From contig NC_053042.1 of NCBI RefSeq assembly GCF_003473485.1, forward strand, positions 260,501 to 324,500: a stretch of 64,000 nt of DNA. The letters are read 5' to 3'. The notes under the pieces were generated by a model. That model saw nothing but the letters and a program-made list of their open reading frames with translations, was not told the origin of the DNA and did not search any database. Positions 47,188 through 60,200 of this stretch are shown here, one piece after another. The stretch's first letter is position 1, and each line of letters begins with the position of its first letter. Source of the stretch: Medicago truncatula (lineage: Eukaryota > Streptophyta > Magnoliopsida > Fabales > Fabaceae). The position numbers were made by a program, and so were the translations under genes.

Positions 47188-47364
47188 ATGGAAATTGCAT
47201 TGAAGATGTTCTTTAAGTTTTTTATGTTAGTTGTTGTAATTGCAAGTGCTATGGTTGGCAATGTTAAAGCTTTACCACCTTGTTGTCGAACTGAACCTAT
47301 AGAATGTCAACCAATCACATGTCCTAGGCCCCCTTGCTGCCATCTACCAGCCAAGTATATATGA
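47188..47364 (+). CDS. Small secreted cysteine-rich peptide, 58 aa
   Basis: A single-exon gene with its own TATA box and a poly(A)-like AATAAA near 47456. Residues ~1-29 form a hydrophobic signal peptide (KMFFKFFMLVVVIASAMVG), probably cut around NVKA/L. The mature part, about 27 residues, is proline- and cysteine-rich: LPPCCRTEPIECQPIT and PRPPCC, with six cysteines spaced CC-x6-C-x4-C-x4-CC. That suggests a tightly disulfide-bonded peptide secreted to the apoplast or an endomembrane compartment. The spacing is not that of nodule NCR peptides, defensins or thionins as I know them. I do not recognise the family; a defence, signalling or inhibitor role is only a guess. The start at 47188 is preferred as the first ATG after the TATA box. 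Confidence 0.75.
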   Translation: MEIALKMFFKFFMLVVVIASAMVGNVKALPPCCRTEPIECQPITCPRPPCCHLPAKYI

Positions 47365-48921
47365 AGCCGTAAAGCTATGGAGAACTTCCATTATCTTTAA
47401 AATCAATCATTATATATGTATTGAGAAAAACTCATCTCCTATGTAATAATTACATTAATAAAATTGGTTAAAAATTATATTTTCTTAGTGGTTGCCTTTA
47501 TCATTATTTGTAGGAAACACAGTATATCTCAATTATCTTATTATTATAGGAAAAATAATTTTTTTCAATTTCTACCAAATGATCTTTTTGCTTAAACATG
47601 TGGAATTTGACAGCTTATATATTAATGGAGAATTCGTTGTGGATCCTGCTAAATACTTTGGATTAATACTTGTCCACGTGAGCTTGGGTAAGTCTACGTA
47701 TCAAATTTATATGCAAAATATCTAAGTGAGTTGGAATCCGTTTGTGTTAACAAGAGTTACGACATCTTTAAAAAAGGTTAAGACATATCTCAATGCTTAT
47801 AGAATATTGTCAAAGGTACATATAAATTCATTAAAGAAATAATCACAATGATAACGAGAATTGAATTAATTTTGATTGTACGATTTCACTCTATCAATAT
47901 TGTATGTGAGTTTTTTCAATGTGTTAACCTATAGGGTCCATTTGAATTGAATTTATACAAAATAACTTATGCAAATAAATAATCTTTTATGTATTATATT
48001 TTAAGCTTGTCAATATAACAATTTATGAAGTTACAATTTTAGTTAGTGAAAACTTATAAATTAATATTAAAGTTTATTTATTTGCATAAACTAAAAATAA
48101 ACCAATCCAAACAAACCGGTTAGTAGGGAAAGAAGACATTAATAATTTGAAGTTAAACTGCAAAATAAATATAATTCAAGCTTAAATATGTTCTTCGTCC
48201 CTGTAATTTGGGTCAGTTTTGGTTTTTGTCCCTGCAAAAAAAAATATTGAAAAACATCCCTACAAAAAAAAATGTTTGAAAAAGGTCCCCTGGCTCCACC
48301 AAAACGCTAAAGTGGCATGGCATGGGTATGCACAAGTGGCAGTTGCTGACTGTGCAAGTTTTGCCACGTAGTCGGGCACATAATATTAAATTTTAAAAAA
48401 CATTTTTAAAATTCTGAAAATTGTTTTTCAAAATAAAAAAATCATAAAAAAAATTCCGATTTTATAATGTTTTGATTTTGAAATATGAATAATTATATAA
48501 TTCTTACGAAAATTTAATTTTTAAAAAGTTATTTCATTTTTTTCGAAAAGTTATTTCCGGATTTTATAATTTAAAAAAAAAATACATTTTTTTTAAAATT
48601 ATATAATAAAAATAATTTCAAATTTTTTTTATATTTTGAAAATTTAATTTCATGTTTTAAAATTTAAAAAACGTTTAATATTACATGAGTTAACTCGACT
48701 ATAATTTAAAGGAGTATTCCAGTTAATAAAGTCGAGTATCATATCATATGAGTTACCTAAAATTTGTGAGTAGTTCGAATCTCCACAAAACATTAGTCTC
48801 TGACATATATTTCCATTGCATCTCATCTCATCTCATCTCCCGCTAAGGTGATAAAAACGAAAGCAACATTGTTGAAGGATTGATTAGCCATAACTATAAT
48901 ATAATAATCTCCTTCTTCTTC
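47365..48921. other. Intergenic with a legume-type GTCCCT repeat
   Basis: Around 48180-48390 is a stretch with GTCCCTGTAATTTGGGTCAG, TTTTTGTCCCTGCAAAA and a GCCACGT-containing tail, resembling dispersed TE-derived repeats of legumes. A TCTCATCTCA run lies at 48818-48838, just before the next gene. No gene in the interval. Confidence 0.5.
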
Positions 48922-51900
48922 ATGCTTCCTCGTTTCTCTAACCTTCTACGCCACCCTCCCTTCAACTCCATCATGTCACGTGCCATCACGTGCTCTCTCC
49001 CTCAACCCCATTCCTCCTATTCCGTCTCATTCAACAACTCTTCCGTTTTTCCTTTCTCTAACTCTCCTCCTCGCCGTATCTTGTTTGCGCTATTTGCTCA
49101 GCAGCCGCAACCGTTTCGTGGAGTCCGTGCAGCCGGCGGAGGAGGAAAGAGAGAGTATCGGAAATTCAGAAGCCGAGCGCCGAAGAGGAAGAAGGAGTTA
49201 GAACTCTCCGTCCCTATTTGCATCGAAGAAAGTTTGCCTGATGATCCTGAAATCTTGGTTAGTTACTTTCTACTACTTCATCATCAATTCATTAATTAAT
49301 TAATTAATCCCACTCTATTAGTATTAGTAGCAGTGATTGTTTCTGCTAGTTTTTTATTTTCTTTCTCATAAATGGATGGATTATATGTGAATTAGTTACT
49401 TTAGAGAAGCTAGATCCTTTCGTTTGACTGTTAATTTACATTCAAATAATGCTGTTTTTTCGTTTTAAAGAAACAAAATATTTATATTCAAGTTCTACTT
49501 TATTCATTCTTTTTTGGGTCTTTGTTTTTTCTGTGTGCAGAATATTGCAGAGATGCTTCGTCTAAATGTCCCAATGGCAATGAAACTGGCATTTGATGGT
49601 TTGAAAGGTTCAGAGTATAAAACAAGAGATACTGCTATAGATGATGTTGGCAGGTTTGAAAGTGTTGAGTTATCCGTGCTTCTTTGTAATGATGAGTTTA
49701 TACAAAAACTTAACAGGGAATGGAGAGATGAAGATCACGCTACCGATGTTCTCTCAATGTCACAACATGAACCTGGACTCAATCTTCCTATTGTAAGAAT
49801 TGCATTTTCCACCTCATCATCATAATTCATAAGTATACAGACTTACAACTTAGATGGAATGCCAATTGCCAAGTGCTTGATGAATTCCTTTATTTGCAGC
49901 TTATGTTGGGTGATATTGTAATTTCTCTTGAGACAGCGGCAAGACAAGCAGAGGAAAGAGGACACACACTTCTTGATGAGATCCGTATCCTCATGGTTGG
50001 TTTTATAATATTCTGACTATTTATTATTGTCTTTAGTTGAACTTTATTGTGTTACACTTCTGCAAATGGCATGGTTAAATTCACACGAGTTATACAATTG
50101 CTTAGCTTTATTCAGTTTTTTTCTTTATTTTCATTAACAAAAGTTGGTGCTTTAAACAGATCTTTTGAAATATGTGCTGTTAACTATAAATCTTGAAACA
50201 GAGTTCACTAGCCATTTCAAAAGAGAGAAATTAAAAGTTAAAGTAACGATGCCAAGAACTTTCAAATGCACTTACATACTAAATAATGGATAATGTCTGC
50301 ACTGCAAGAATCATTGCACTGAGTGCTCAAGTATAAAACACAATCGAGTAGATATAAATTGTTGGTTGAAGCTTGAGGCAAACTGGTGTTTCATTTTCTT
50401 CTACTTGCGGGGATGTGTTGTTTGAAAAAAACAAAATGAGATGAGCATGTTGGTCATTTATCTTCCAAGACAGTATTATGCTGTGCGAACTAAAAGTTGA
50501 CACTTGATAATGTTATACCTCATTTTAATCTTTTCTTCAGGTCCATGGCTTGTTACATCTTTTGGGATTTGATCATGAATTAAGTGAAGAGGCTGAAGTA
50601 GAAATGGAAAAAGAAGAGGAACTCCTTTTGCAAAGTCTTGGTTGGAAAGGAAAAGGGCTAATAAAGAGTGCATATGATGCTGAAGAAAATGCAAGTTCTC
50701 AGCAAAACAGTTCAGATGGTAATTTAATTTTTTTACTAGCACGCATCAACATCTGTGAACCAGTATGGTATTTTGGTTTTATGTGTTTCCCTCACATTCA
50801 AGTAACCGCCATTTGCACAAAAAAAATATGGGGGCAAATAATCTTATAGATGAATTGTCAAAGACAGGAAGAAAGAAGGCAGTCTTCGATTTTACAAACC
50901 AAAGTTCAGCTATATCTTCTGTGATATGGATGGTAAGATCTCTGCAAAACATACTCTTTACATTTTCCATTATCCTTTTTTTTTTTGTTTTTAATTGAAT
51001 CCTGTATTATATAAAGGAACATTGCTGAACAGCAAAAGTCAAATTTCTACTTCAACTGCCAAGGCTTTGAGAGAGGCCTCAGCAAGGGGCGTGAAAATTG
51101 TGATAGCCACTGGAAAAGTAAGATGTTGTAGACCCGTGATTTGTCAGAATACCATGTTTTAAGCTATTTATTTTACACTGGCTAATACAAATGTGGATAC
51201 AAAATGTCAGAATACTGGTCAATTATTGGTTGTTACTGCTGCTATTCTTAGCAATTTTTCTAATATAAATGTGGATATTCATATGGTTGAAAATATGTTC
51301 TGATCATTAATTTGAACATTGTGAATTAGGCTCGTCCAGCTGTGATAGATATTTTTAAGAAGGTGGATTTAGCTGGAAAAGATGGCATTGTTTCAGAATT
51401 TTCTCCTGGGGTTTTTTTACAGGTAATTTGGCGCCTTTTCATGTTTCTGTTGACACCTCTGATTCTACAAGGCAGTTCATATATGTTGAACTTGAAAGCA
51501 TTTGTTTGTCTACAACAATTTAGCATGCATGCTTTAGCTGCTATTCAATATTCATCAAAATTATTTTAAATAATTGTGCTATTTCTCATTAAAAATAGTC
51601 AAACAACAGTGTTTCAAAAATTATGAAGAATTCAACAGTACGCAGTGAAGATGTTTGATGACAATTATGGCCATAAAGGATATTTGTTTGGATATTTTCT
51701 TAAAATGCTGATGAATAAGTAAGATGTAGGTTTTTACTATGAGAAATTTTGTTTACCTTGGTTCATAATTATCAATTCCAGATAGTGGCTGACCAGTTAG
51801 TGGGTAGGGGGATGGTCACTATACCAAAGACTGTAATTGTTAAATAATTTTACTATATTAAAATAAAAAGTAAATGAAATTAAAGACATATTCATAATAA

Positions 51901-54792
51901 TAATAAATATAAATATAATAGGAGCGATCATAGACAAGATTCGAACTCCGGTTTAAAAAAAGTTTATTAAAGGCTATGAAAGAGTCATACTCTTAAGCTA
52001 AATTCACTAGTCAATAACAAGAAAGTGTTTAGAAATAAAGTAATTGAAGGCTATGAATGAAGGATGCCACGACTGCAGAGAACATGTAGGATGAAAAACA
52101 ACAAAACAATCACAACGGACACAGATAGAGCAGAGGCGTGAGTAGGGCTAGAAACAGAATAGAGACAGATGGAGCCGGAGGCACATCTCTTTCCTCTACT
52201 CGAAAGCCTTTTGAGAGGCAGGTGTGCCCTTGTTTGGCAGGAAAAGGATTGGATTGTTTGGGAACAATGCTTTGAGCAGTGGCATATTGATAACGTAAAT
52301 GTGAAGACTCTTACAAGTAATGATTATGACATCCGCTTTTAAGTACCATATATCTTTTTCGAGATAACTTAATCTCTTGGAAAGGTATAAAACAAAATGT
52401 AATTGATAGTTTGCTTTTCAGTAAATTGCCATGTCTAGCATTGTATTGTTTAATTGAATGACCAACAAAATGTAGTTTCTGATACTTTTGATTACAACTT
52501 TCCCACTATCACAGTTTCTATTATTTAAGATGCTGTTATTACCCTATGCCCTATCCAGGGGTTGCTTGTTTATGGTAGACAAGGTCGGGAAATATATAGG
52601 AGCAGCTTAGATCCGGACGTCTGTAGAGAGGTAATCTCTTTAACCCTCCTTTTTCAGTTTTTCGTAACAACAAATATTCATTAGAGTTCAACTTGTCCTG
52701 TATTCCTTTGTCCTTTTGGACTTTATTGCAAAGGTTAGCTGTGGCTTTTTAACTGTTTATCACTTTATTTCCCCATTGCTTATGAAACATTATGGTTGTG
52801 TTGTTGTTTTAGTCCTAAACCAAATCCCTGACACACCCTCAATAGCCATATTATGTTCATTGACTACAGACTTTTCAATTTTGCTTTCCTTTTACCTAAT
52901 GAGAAAAACAAAAAACATTTATTATCGAGCTCACTTGCTGGGATCTATGGATGTCAATTTCGTATCCCAGTTTTCTACATAACAAAAAGATTGAGTATTT
53001 CAAATTTCAAAGTTAAATGCCTAAAGTATATATATTCTGAAATGTCAATTTTTGCAGGAATGTTCTTCTTGTAACTGTATATAAAAGTTGTGTTTCTTCT
53101 ATGTGCAGGCATGTCTTTACTCTTTGGAGAGTAAGGTTCCACTTATTGCATTTTGTGAAGGCCGCTGCTTAACCCTTTTTCATGATCCACTTGTTGATTC
53201 ACTCCATACAATATACCATGAACCAAAGGTACCTCATTATTTGGATCCTTTATGATTGCTTACATTCTATTTTGCTATTTGCTTTTTATTTTAGAGAAAA
53301 ATACTTTACAGGCTGAGATCATCCCTTCTGTTGAAGATCTTCTGGCATCTGCCGACATACAGGTATTCACTAGGACATATTCTTGTTACCTCAATTATAG
53401 TATATAATTTACAATTATTATTAGCAGCTATTCACTGTTCTCTATTGAAGGTCTTCTTCCATACCAGGAAAGGGGGAATGACATGTAATTTGAAACCTTG
53501 TAGTTTGACATTTCACCTTAGAATTATATTTTTTTCTTTGTTTGTTTTGCTTCATAGTTTAATTTTATCCAATAAATATCACATACAAGTTTTTTCAAAA
53601 AATAAAACATATATATCACATACAATCTGTCAAAAAATATATATATATCACATACAAGTTTGTATTGACTGCATCCTGTCCTCAAAGACAACTGCAGTAA
53701 AAAATCTAACTAAATTTACTTTTATTATTGTCACTTTTCACTTAGATATCTTGCTAACAATTACATTTGGTTCTACAGAAAATGATTTTCTTAGACACTG
53801 CCCAGAGTGTGTCGGATACATTACGTCCATACTGGTCAGATGCAACAAAAGGTCGTGCCACTGTTGTTCAAGCTGTACCGGACATGCTGGAAATTGTACC
53901 CTTGGGAACATGTAAAGGGAACGGAGTAAAAGTGCTGCTTGATCACTTGGGAGTTACTGCTAATGAGGTGCCACAAATATCTATTTACCTCACACATTTA
54001 TTTTGTTGTCTTTTTCTCTCAAACTCAGAAAGTGAAAGTAAGATTGGTATCATACAGAGTGGTACCGTATTTGAGTTAGCATAATACATTAATAATATAG
54101 CTAGTTGGATGACATTTCTTACAATAATGTAAACCATTAGATTCAACACATGTTTTCCATGACATGATTTTGTGATCATATTTCACTTTTAATAGACTTA
54201 AATAACCTTTTGGTTTATGTAAGTGTAACACATTATTTATTGGTTTTAATCTCTGAAAAATAGGAATATATGCTTTCTGTCATCATTATTTTGGTTCTAG
54301 TCCTTGTAATATTTGCTCTATATCGAATTAGTTCTTCCAACACTTAGACTATATTGATATTAGTTCCTAAAATATGACATCAATTTTATTTTACAAGTAT
54401 TACTTCAACATGAACCAAATATTTCAAGGACTAAATTAGAACAAGGATAAAAATAAAAATTTAATGTTTTATCAGAATTAAATCCATCAATTGTGTTCAT
54501 GGACTAACTGCAAAAAGAAAAACCATGTATTGCATTGAATAAGATTATTTAGGCCTTTAATATTGCAGCCGGCTGTGCTGACTTCTAATCTCACATTTCT
54601 TTACCCCAAATTTATGATATGCAGATAATGGCTATTGGTGATGGCGAAAATGATGTAGAGATGCTTGAGCTGGCTTCTTTAGGCATTGCACTGAGTAATG
54701 GATCAGAGAAGACCAAAGCTGTGGCAAACGTAATTGGTTTAAGCAACGATGAAGATGGTGCAGCCGACGCCATCTATCGATATGCATTCTGA
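48922..54792 (+). CDS. YBEY: YbeY endoribonuclease-HAD hydrolase fusion, 12 exons, 574 aa
   Basis: Plant homologue of the YbeY-HAD fusion that in Arabidopsis acts as a plastid rRNA-processing endoribonuclease. Exons: 48922-49257, 49541-49792, 49900-49995, 50541-50718, 50864-50932, 51017-51117, 51330-51422, 52559-52630, 53109-53228, 53312-53362, 53779-53967, 54625-54792; all join in frame. Residues 1-~75 are serine/arginine-rich, a likely chloroplast transit peptide. The YbeY domain (~113-260) has the metal site H-GLLH-LLGFDH at H230, H234 and H240. The HAD domain (~300-574) has the nucleophile DMDGT (D308, D310), the lysine in GTCKGNGVKVLLDHLG and the acidic motif GDGENDVEM (~524). All catalytic residues are present. 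The start is the first in-frame ATG. Exon 5's acceptor is the weakest junction. The HAD substrate is unknown. Confidence 0.93.
51780..52020 (-). mobile_element. SINE-like remnant in intron 7
   Basis: On the minus strand there is a B-box-like GAGTTCGAATCTTG near 51940, preceded by an A-box-like TTTAGCTTAAGAGTATGAC. An ATAATAATAAATATAAATAT tail lies on the other side. Ends uncertain. Confidence 0.35.
54196..54556. mobile_element. MITE in intron 11 of the YbeY-HAD gene
   Basis: Inverted termini GACTTAAATAACCTTTTGG (left) and, on the other strand, GGCCTAAATAATCTTATTC (right), with a possible TTTAATA target repeat. It ends about 70 bp before the last exon's acceptor; the splice sites are intact. 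Confidence 0.5.
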
Positions 54793-57222
54793 GCAGCTGA
54801 AGGCTTCTCAATCATTGCATTCCCTTTCTACTGGGGTGTAAGTTGATACCCCTGATTAATTTTTTTTGGTTCCCATTCATTTTCTTTCACAAAAAGGTAA
54901 AGATGAACAAAACATATCATGACATTTATTTTAGTCATTATAGGCTGTAACTCATTCATTAAGGTTGCAATGTTTTCATGTCTAAAGGCATGGTAGCTTT
55001 GCTTCCCCTTTTAATATATGAAACATGATAGAAAGTTCAGGCTGTTACTGTGAAATTTTTTGATTATATCCGTTTGCCATGGTAGATAATAACCCTTGTG
55101 GGGATCATTACAATTTTTGTTGAAAAGATACCGGCCATAAAACTAGAGCTGTCAAGTTCTGAATGAATTCTTACAGCGTGTTTGTTGAGCCATATGTATA
55201 TAACTTGTTGACTGTCAAACATATTTACAAATCACTGTTATTTACTTTAAGACACTGATTTACCTCAGATTTTTCACAACAGAAAGTGAAAAACCCTTTG
55301 CCAACAAAGGTTAACGGACATACTATTGACCTTAACTCACGATGTGTTAAAGCATTCGAAGTTTTGAGGTGTTTCACATGTTATTATTGTCATTAGATGT
55401 CACTAAATTTTTATTTGTTAAAGATATAGGTTGAAAATTTTAAAGGTTTTCGATTTGATCATTTTTTCTGGGACTTCGCTGATCACTTCATTTTATAACA
55501 TAATGGGGTGAAACATGACAGGTGCATAAAATTGTAGTTTGAATGATCGATTTTAAGTTAACATTAGACTGTGGGATATCTCTAACTCAAAAGGTAGTGC
55601 CAAGAGAACAGGAAAAAGGGTGATTGAGCAACTGTCCGATCTTTGTTCAATGTTGCAGGAGCCAAGCAAAAAAATACATTTGTTCTAGAAGATTTTTTAT
55701 TATATTGTTCGTTCCAATTGAGTTTGTTGCCTACTAAAGCACATCATAGAGCAAGTTTCCAATCTTAACCCATGTTTGGTTCTACATTTTGAGCTGTGAA
55801 AATTGATTATAGAGGTGTAAAATTGACTTTTCATGTCTTTGGTTGCTTCAAGTAGAATTGATTCTGTTTTCGAAATTGTTTTAAACTTGAAGTTAAGATT
55901 TGTAGCTAGTCTATTTTTACCCTAAAATTTGTTGTTCAAGTAAGATATTTTATAAAATTAATTTCAAAATCATTTTTTTTTGCACCGCAAAAGCATCGCA
56001 ATTATTTATTTTGAACTTTAAAATATTGAAGTTGGATGGCATACCTAGCATTCTTTATTTTAACAATCATGCTTATTTATTTGTCGATTTAAGATTGAAG
56101 TGATAGACACTCAAGGTTTTTTTTTTTCTTCCGTCAATTTATTTGTCACTATTATATACTATACATTTTTAATTAAAAATTTATGTGCATACGAGGTATA
56201 AGAACTAAAAACAGACTATATCATTACAGTCAAAATTGAATTACTAACAAAATCAACAAAATCAAAAATAACTTTATACTAGGGGCGGATGCGCTCCACA
56301 TGAAATTTTTCTTTTTTAAATAAAACGAATGCGATGTCACTTGTTAATGATACTAAAAAATAATTATAAGAAATAAGGAATGAGGGATGAGAAGAACTTA
56401 TATTTAAAGTTATTAAAATTTACACCGTATGCGCAAACGAAGTAATTTTTCATTGAAAAACACCAATTGTTTATTAAAATACACAAGTTGTAAGACAAAC
56501 TTATCATTTTAAATTTTTTAACATATGCAAATTTCAACATGATAGAAAAAACTCTTCTTATTTTTAATATAATTTGCATTATTGTTTCTTCAAAATTTTA
56601 GCCCCACATATACTAAATGTCGGATCCGCCTATACATACAACAAAATCATCTTCCATATTAATGCACGTTTAATTCTTCACCAAATGTATTGCAAAGATA
56701 TTAGAGGGAAAATATTAAAATTAGTCAACAATTACTTATACATGGAATCATCCAGGGTTCTTAGTTTATTTTCATTGCTCTTAAAATTGAAAGGAATTTA
56801 TGTAAATAAACAAGGTCAAGCCCCTTGCACAACGCATCTAGAGTTTATAGAAGCTCAGTCCTTATCTTGGGAGGCTTGAAAAAAAATCATAACCAAAATA
56901 TGCAACAACCATGCATTATCTCAGTAAGAGGGGTATCAGTTACATGGATCAAATTATGTCATAATATTCAATCATAAATTCATAATTCATATTTCGATCC
57001 AACTCATTCAAAATATAAAATAGGCAAAATTATTTAGATGGTCTCTTAAACTTAATTTCAATGCTTTAACTTAATGTGATGTTTTGAAGTAGTCATTTAT
57101 CTCTTTTAACTCACAGAGAACATCCACCATATTTTACAAGTAAAAAATGCATTTAGCAACACCGAAAAATTGTATGCCTGTTTGGCAAAAAAAAAAAAAT
57201 CCTAAAGTCTTTAATCAGCACA
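54793..57222. other. Intergenic between YbeY-HAD and TyrRS genes
   Basis: Noncoding, AT-rich, apart from the inverted-repeat element at 56280-56632. No gene recognised. Confidence 0.55.
56280..56632. mobile_element. Small inverted-repeat element (TAGGGGCGGAT termini)
   Basis: A 353-bp segment with ends TAGGGGCGGATGCGCTCCAC and, on the other strand, TAGGCGGATCCGACATTTAG. It is flanked by a 3-bp direct repeat TAC (56277-56279 and 56633-56635). A class II element with a 3-bp target duplication is plausible; no transposase. Confidence 0.45.
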
Positions 57223-60200
57223 TTACTTGGTGATTTTGTAAGCCTGCAAACCAAAGACAAATTCAGTCAGTGTGTATTCAGAGAGAAAAGATATATACAA
57301 CATCAAAATGTTTGTTTGATGTATTTTACTAATTCCAAACGAGCCCAACCTTGACTTTTTTGAGTAGCTCTTTAGCTTCCTTGTTTGTTCTAAAGTGTAA
57401 CCTTACAGGCTGCATGTTCCAGGAAACAATCATTTAGCTTGTACCATATACCAGAAATAAAGAAATGACAAAAAGCTTTTACTCCTAATTTCACAATAAT
57501 TAACCACCACATAGAAATTTAAAACAACTCATGACAGTCGACTAACTGATACGATTATAAGAATTTGAAATGTCGAAGTGTGTGTGTGTTAACTAACCAT
57601 TCAAATTATGTAAGTGTACATGATTTTCAGGTGTTCAAATATATACTTAAAAATTGTCAGTGATACCGTTCAAAATTGAGGTTAATTTTGTTGAGTAGAT
57701 ATTTAATAAGTTGCAACACCTTGTTATTTTTATTAACCATCCACTAAACATAACTAACCATATATTTAAATTGTGTTAACCATCTATATTGGTTTTTAAT
57801 ATATTTTGCATTTTCAAAAAAGATAAATACCATTTCTCTAAAACATTACCTCTAGAATTTTATTTAATGACTTCGACAAAGCTGGTTTGAGATCAGCTGG
57901 ATGCAACTCTCCGATTTCATAGTCAGCAACCAACTCTTCAAAGCTTTTGAAAGTCCTAGAATGATCGGAAGCACAAACACAGAAACAAAATATTTAACAC
58001 AGGAAAAGAAAAGCTAGAAAACAGACTTAAGGCATCCATAATGATTCATAAAGTTAATACTATCATGAAATATATCAAGTTTCAACACTGAAAATATGAA
58101 AACTTACTTATTCCCACCATTATCAGCACTACGCTCCACAGTAAACTCGTTAAACCATGGTAAGACAAGTTGCTTAATGTAGTCCAAGCATGGGTTTCCC
58201 TCTGTAATCTTCGGTGGGCAATAAGCCTTTTTTATTTTCACATTCACGTCAGCCTGTGATATCCAAATACAAAGTTTGAACAGTCACAAAATATTTAAAA
58301 TAAAATTACAAGAAAAGAATTGAAAAAATTATTCACCATGAATGAACAAATAGCCACAATCTTACATAAGATCACAAATTGCCCTCTTATATTTTTTAAT
58401 TTTTTACAAAAGAAAACTTTTCTTAGTTGTCGTCATATTCAAAACATAATACAACTAGATATGACATTTGAACTTTACTTTAATAATGATGAAAAATTAA
58501 ATAGCCCTATTAGCAACATACCTCCTCATCTTCCATGAAAATGCATGATAACGGGTCACTTTTTGACATCTTCTCTTGCCCTTGCTGTGGACCAGGTAAC
58601 ATGTCTGAAAATCACCCCAGAATCAATTAGTAAGCAACATACAATATGCATATACACTATCTAAAAGGAAACCAGGAGAAGAATACATACTGTGTGACAA
58701 AATAACTGGTTTGTTCTTCCTCTTAATAATATCACAATAATCTCTCGCAAGCACATTCACTTTTCGTTAATCCATTCCCATTTGGCAAATGTCGACCTAT
58801 TTTAAGATCAAAAGATTCATGCATTACTCTTACTCACCAATATATTTCAAGCAAATTGCCAACTACAGAGGAGGCTAGGACCATAATAAACAACACAACT
58901 AGAGACTTAACAATGAGAAATAAAAATCAACTCCAGCTAGTTTACATGTAGAAACAATAAGAAACTAGGGCGGAAAAATCCAGAAACAAAACAATTGAAG
59001 TTTAAGACGAGAAATTGTAGAGTGAGTGACATGCAATTGATTAAGACGTCCAGGGCTGTGAGCAACTAAACCAAGTCCCACATAGATTACAGATAAGACC
59101 TGACTAGAGTTTATAAAGAGAGGCACCCCTCATCATAAAAGTCGGATTTATAAGGATGAGTACGGCCCAATATAAAAACCTAATACATGATAAATCCATT
59201 TATATATTTAAGAGTTCTCAATTATAGACTAACCACAACCATCCTAGGCCTATATGGACATTGTTTTATGAGTTCATGACGATTTTTTTCAAATGTCAAG
59301 CTGACAATGTATTTATTCATTAATGCAAGCATTGATATATAGGAAAAAAGTGAACCGTACCTGGAAGAAAAAAATGTCAGCACATTGCATGCATGGATAG
59401 AATATTTGAGAAGCACCAGCGGATTCTTCATGTTCTCACTTCGTCCCATTATCTCGCTACAACTACAGTTTGGAAGAACCAAACATGAAACAACATTGCA
59501 AGTCCAAATCCATTATTCAGTGGAACATAGGAAATAATTTTCACCTGAGAATCCTTTGAACACTAAATTTCTGAGCTATATCCAACACAAGTGGCCAATA
59601 CTCGTCAGCTCTGGCATCGATCTCTTTTGAGGACCACAAAAACTCAACTTTTCCTCCTTCCATATCCATCCCAATAGCTTTCCAAACTTCAATCATGTAG
59701 CGGCCAATCGTCTCAGTTTTCTTCAAATCTCCCCACAGTTTATTACTCCCTCCGTTTCAAAATACATGTCCATTTTGGAGAAATTGCACTAACCAAGAAA
59801 CCAAATAAATTTTGTTATTTTTGATGAAAATATATGTGTGTTTTCTATAATACCCTTAATCATTTATTATTTCATTTTACTTTTCTCTCTCTCTACAATA
59901 AATATGCAAGGGTATTATTGATAAGTCAATAATTAATGTTGCATTGAAACTTGAAAGTGACAAGTATTTTGAAACAAAATTATTCTCTAAAATGGACAAG
60001 TATTATGAAACGGAGGGAGTATTAAGTTTAGCAAACCAATCAGCAATCACTATTTTGACCCGGCAACCAGCAGATACTAGCTTGTTCGCATGAATTGTTT
60101 TCATGATACCCTATATATACAAGTAAAAGAATGTAACTATGTATCAGAGGATAGCTTACCTACAGCTCAGCAGAGCTATTGACATTATTTTAGTAAAATA

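Noticed and set aside
53331-53915. Open frame of 194 residues on the plus strand
   Set aside because: It runs through introns and out-of-frame exons 10-11 of the YbeY-HAD gene; its frame does not match the HAD coding frame.
56574-56879. Plus-strand open frame of 101 residues
   Set aside because: It starts inside the small inverted-repeat element and has no recognisable domain or splice partners.
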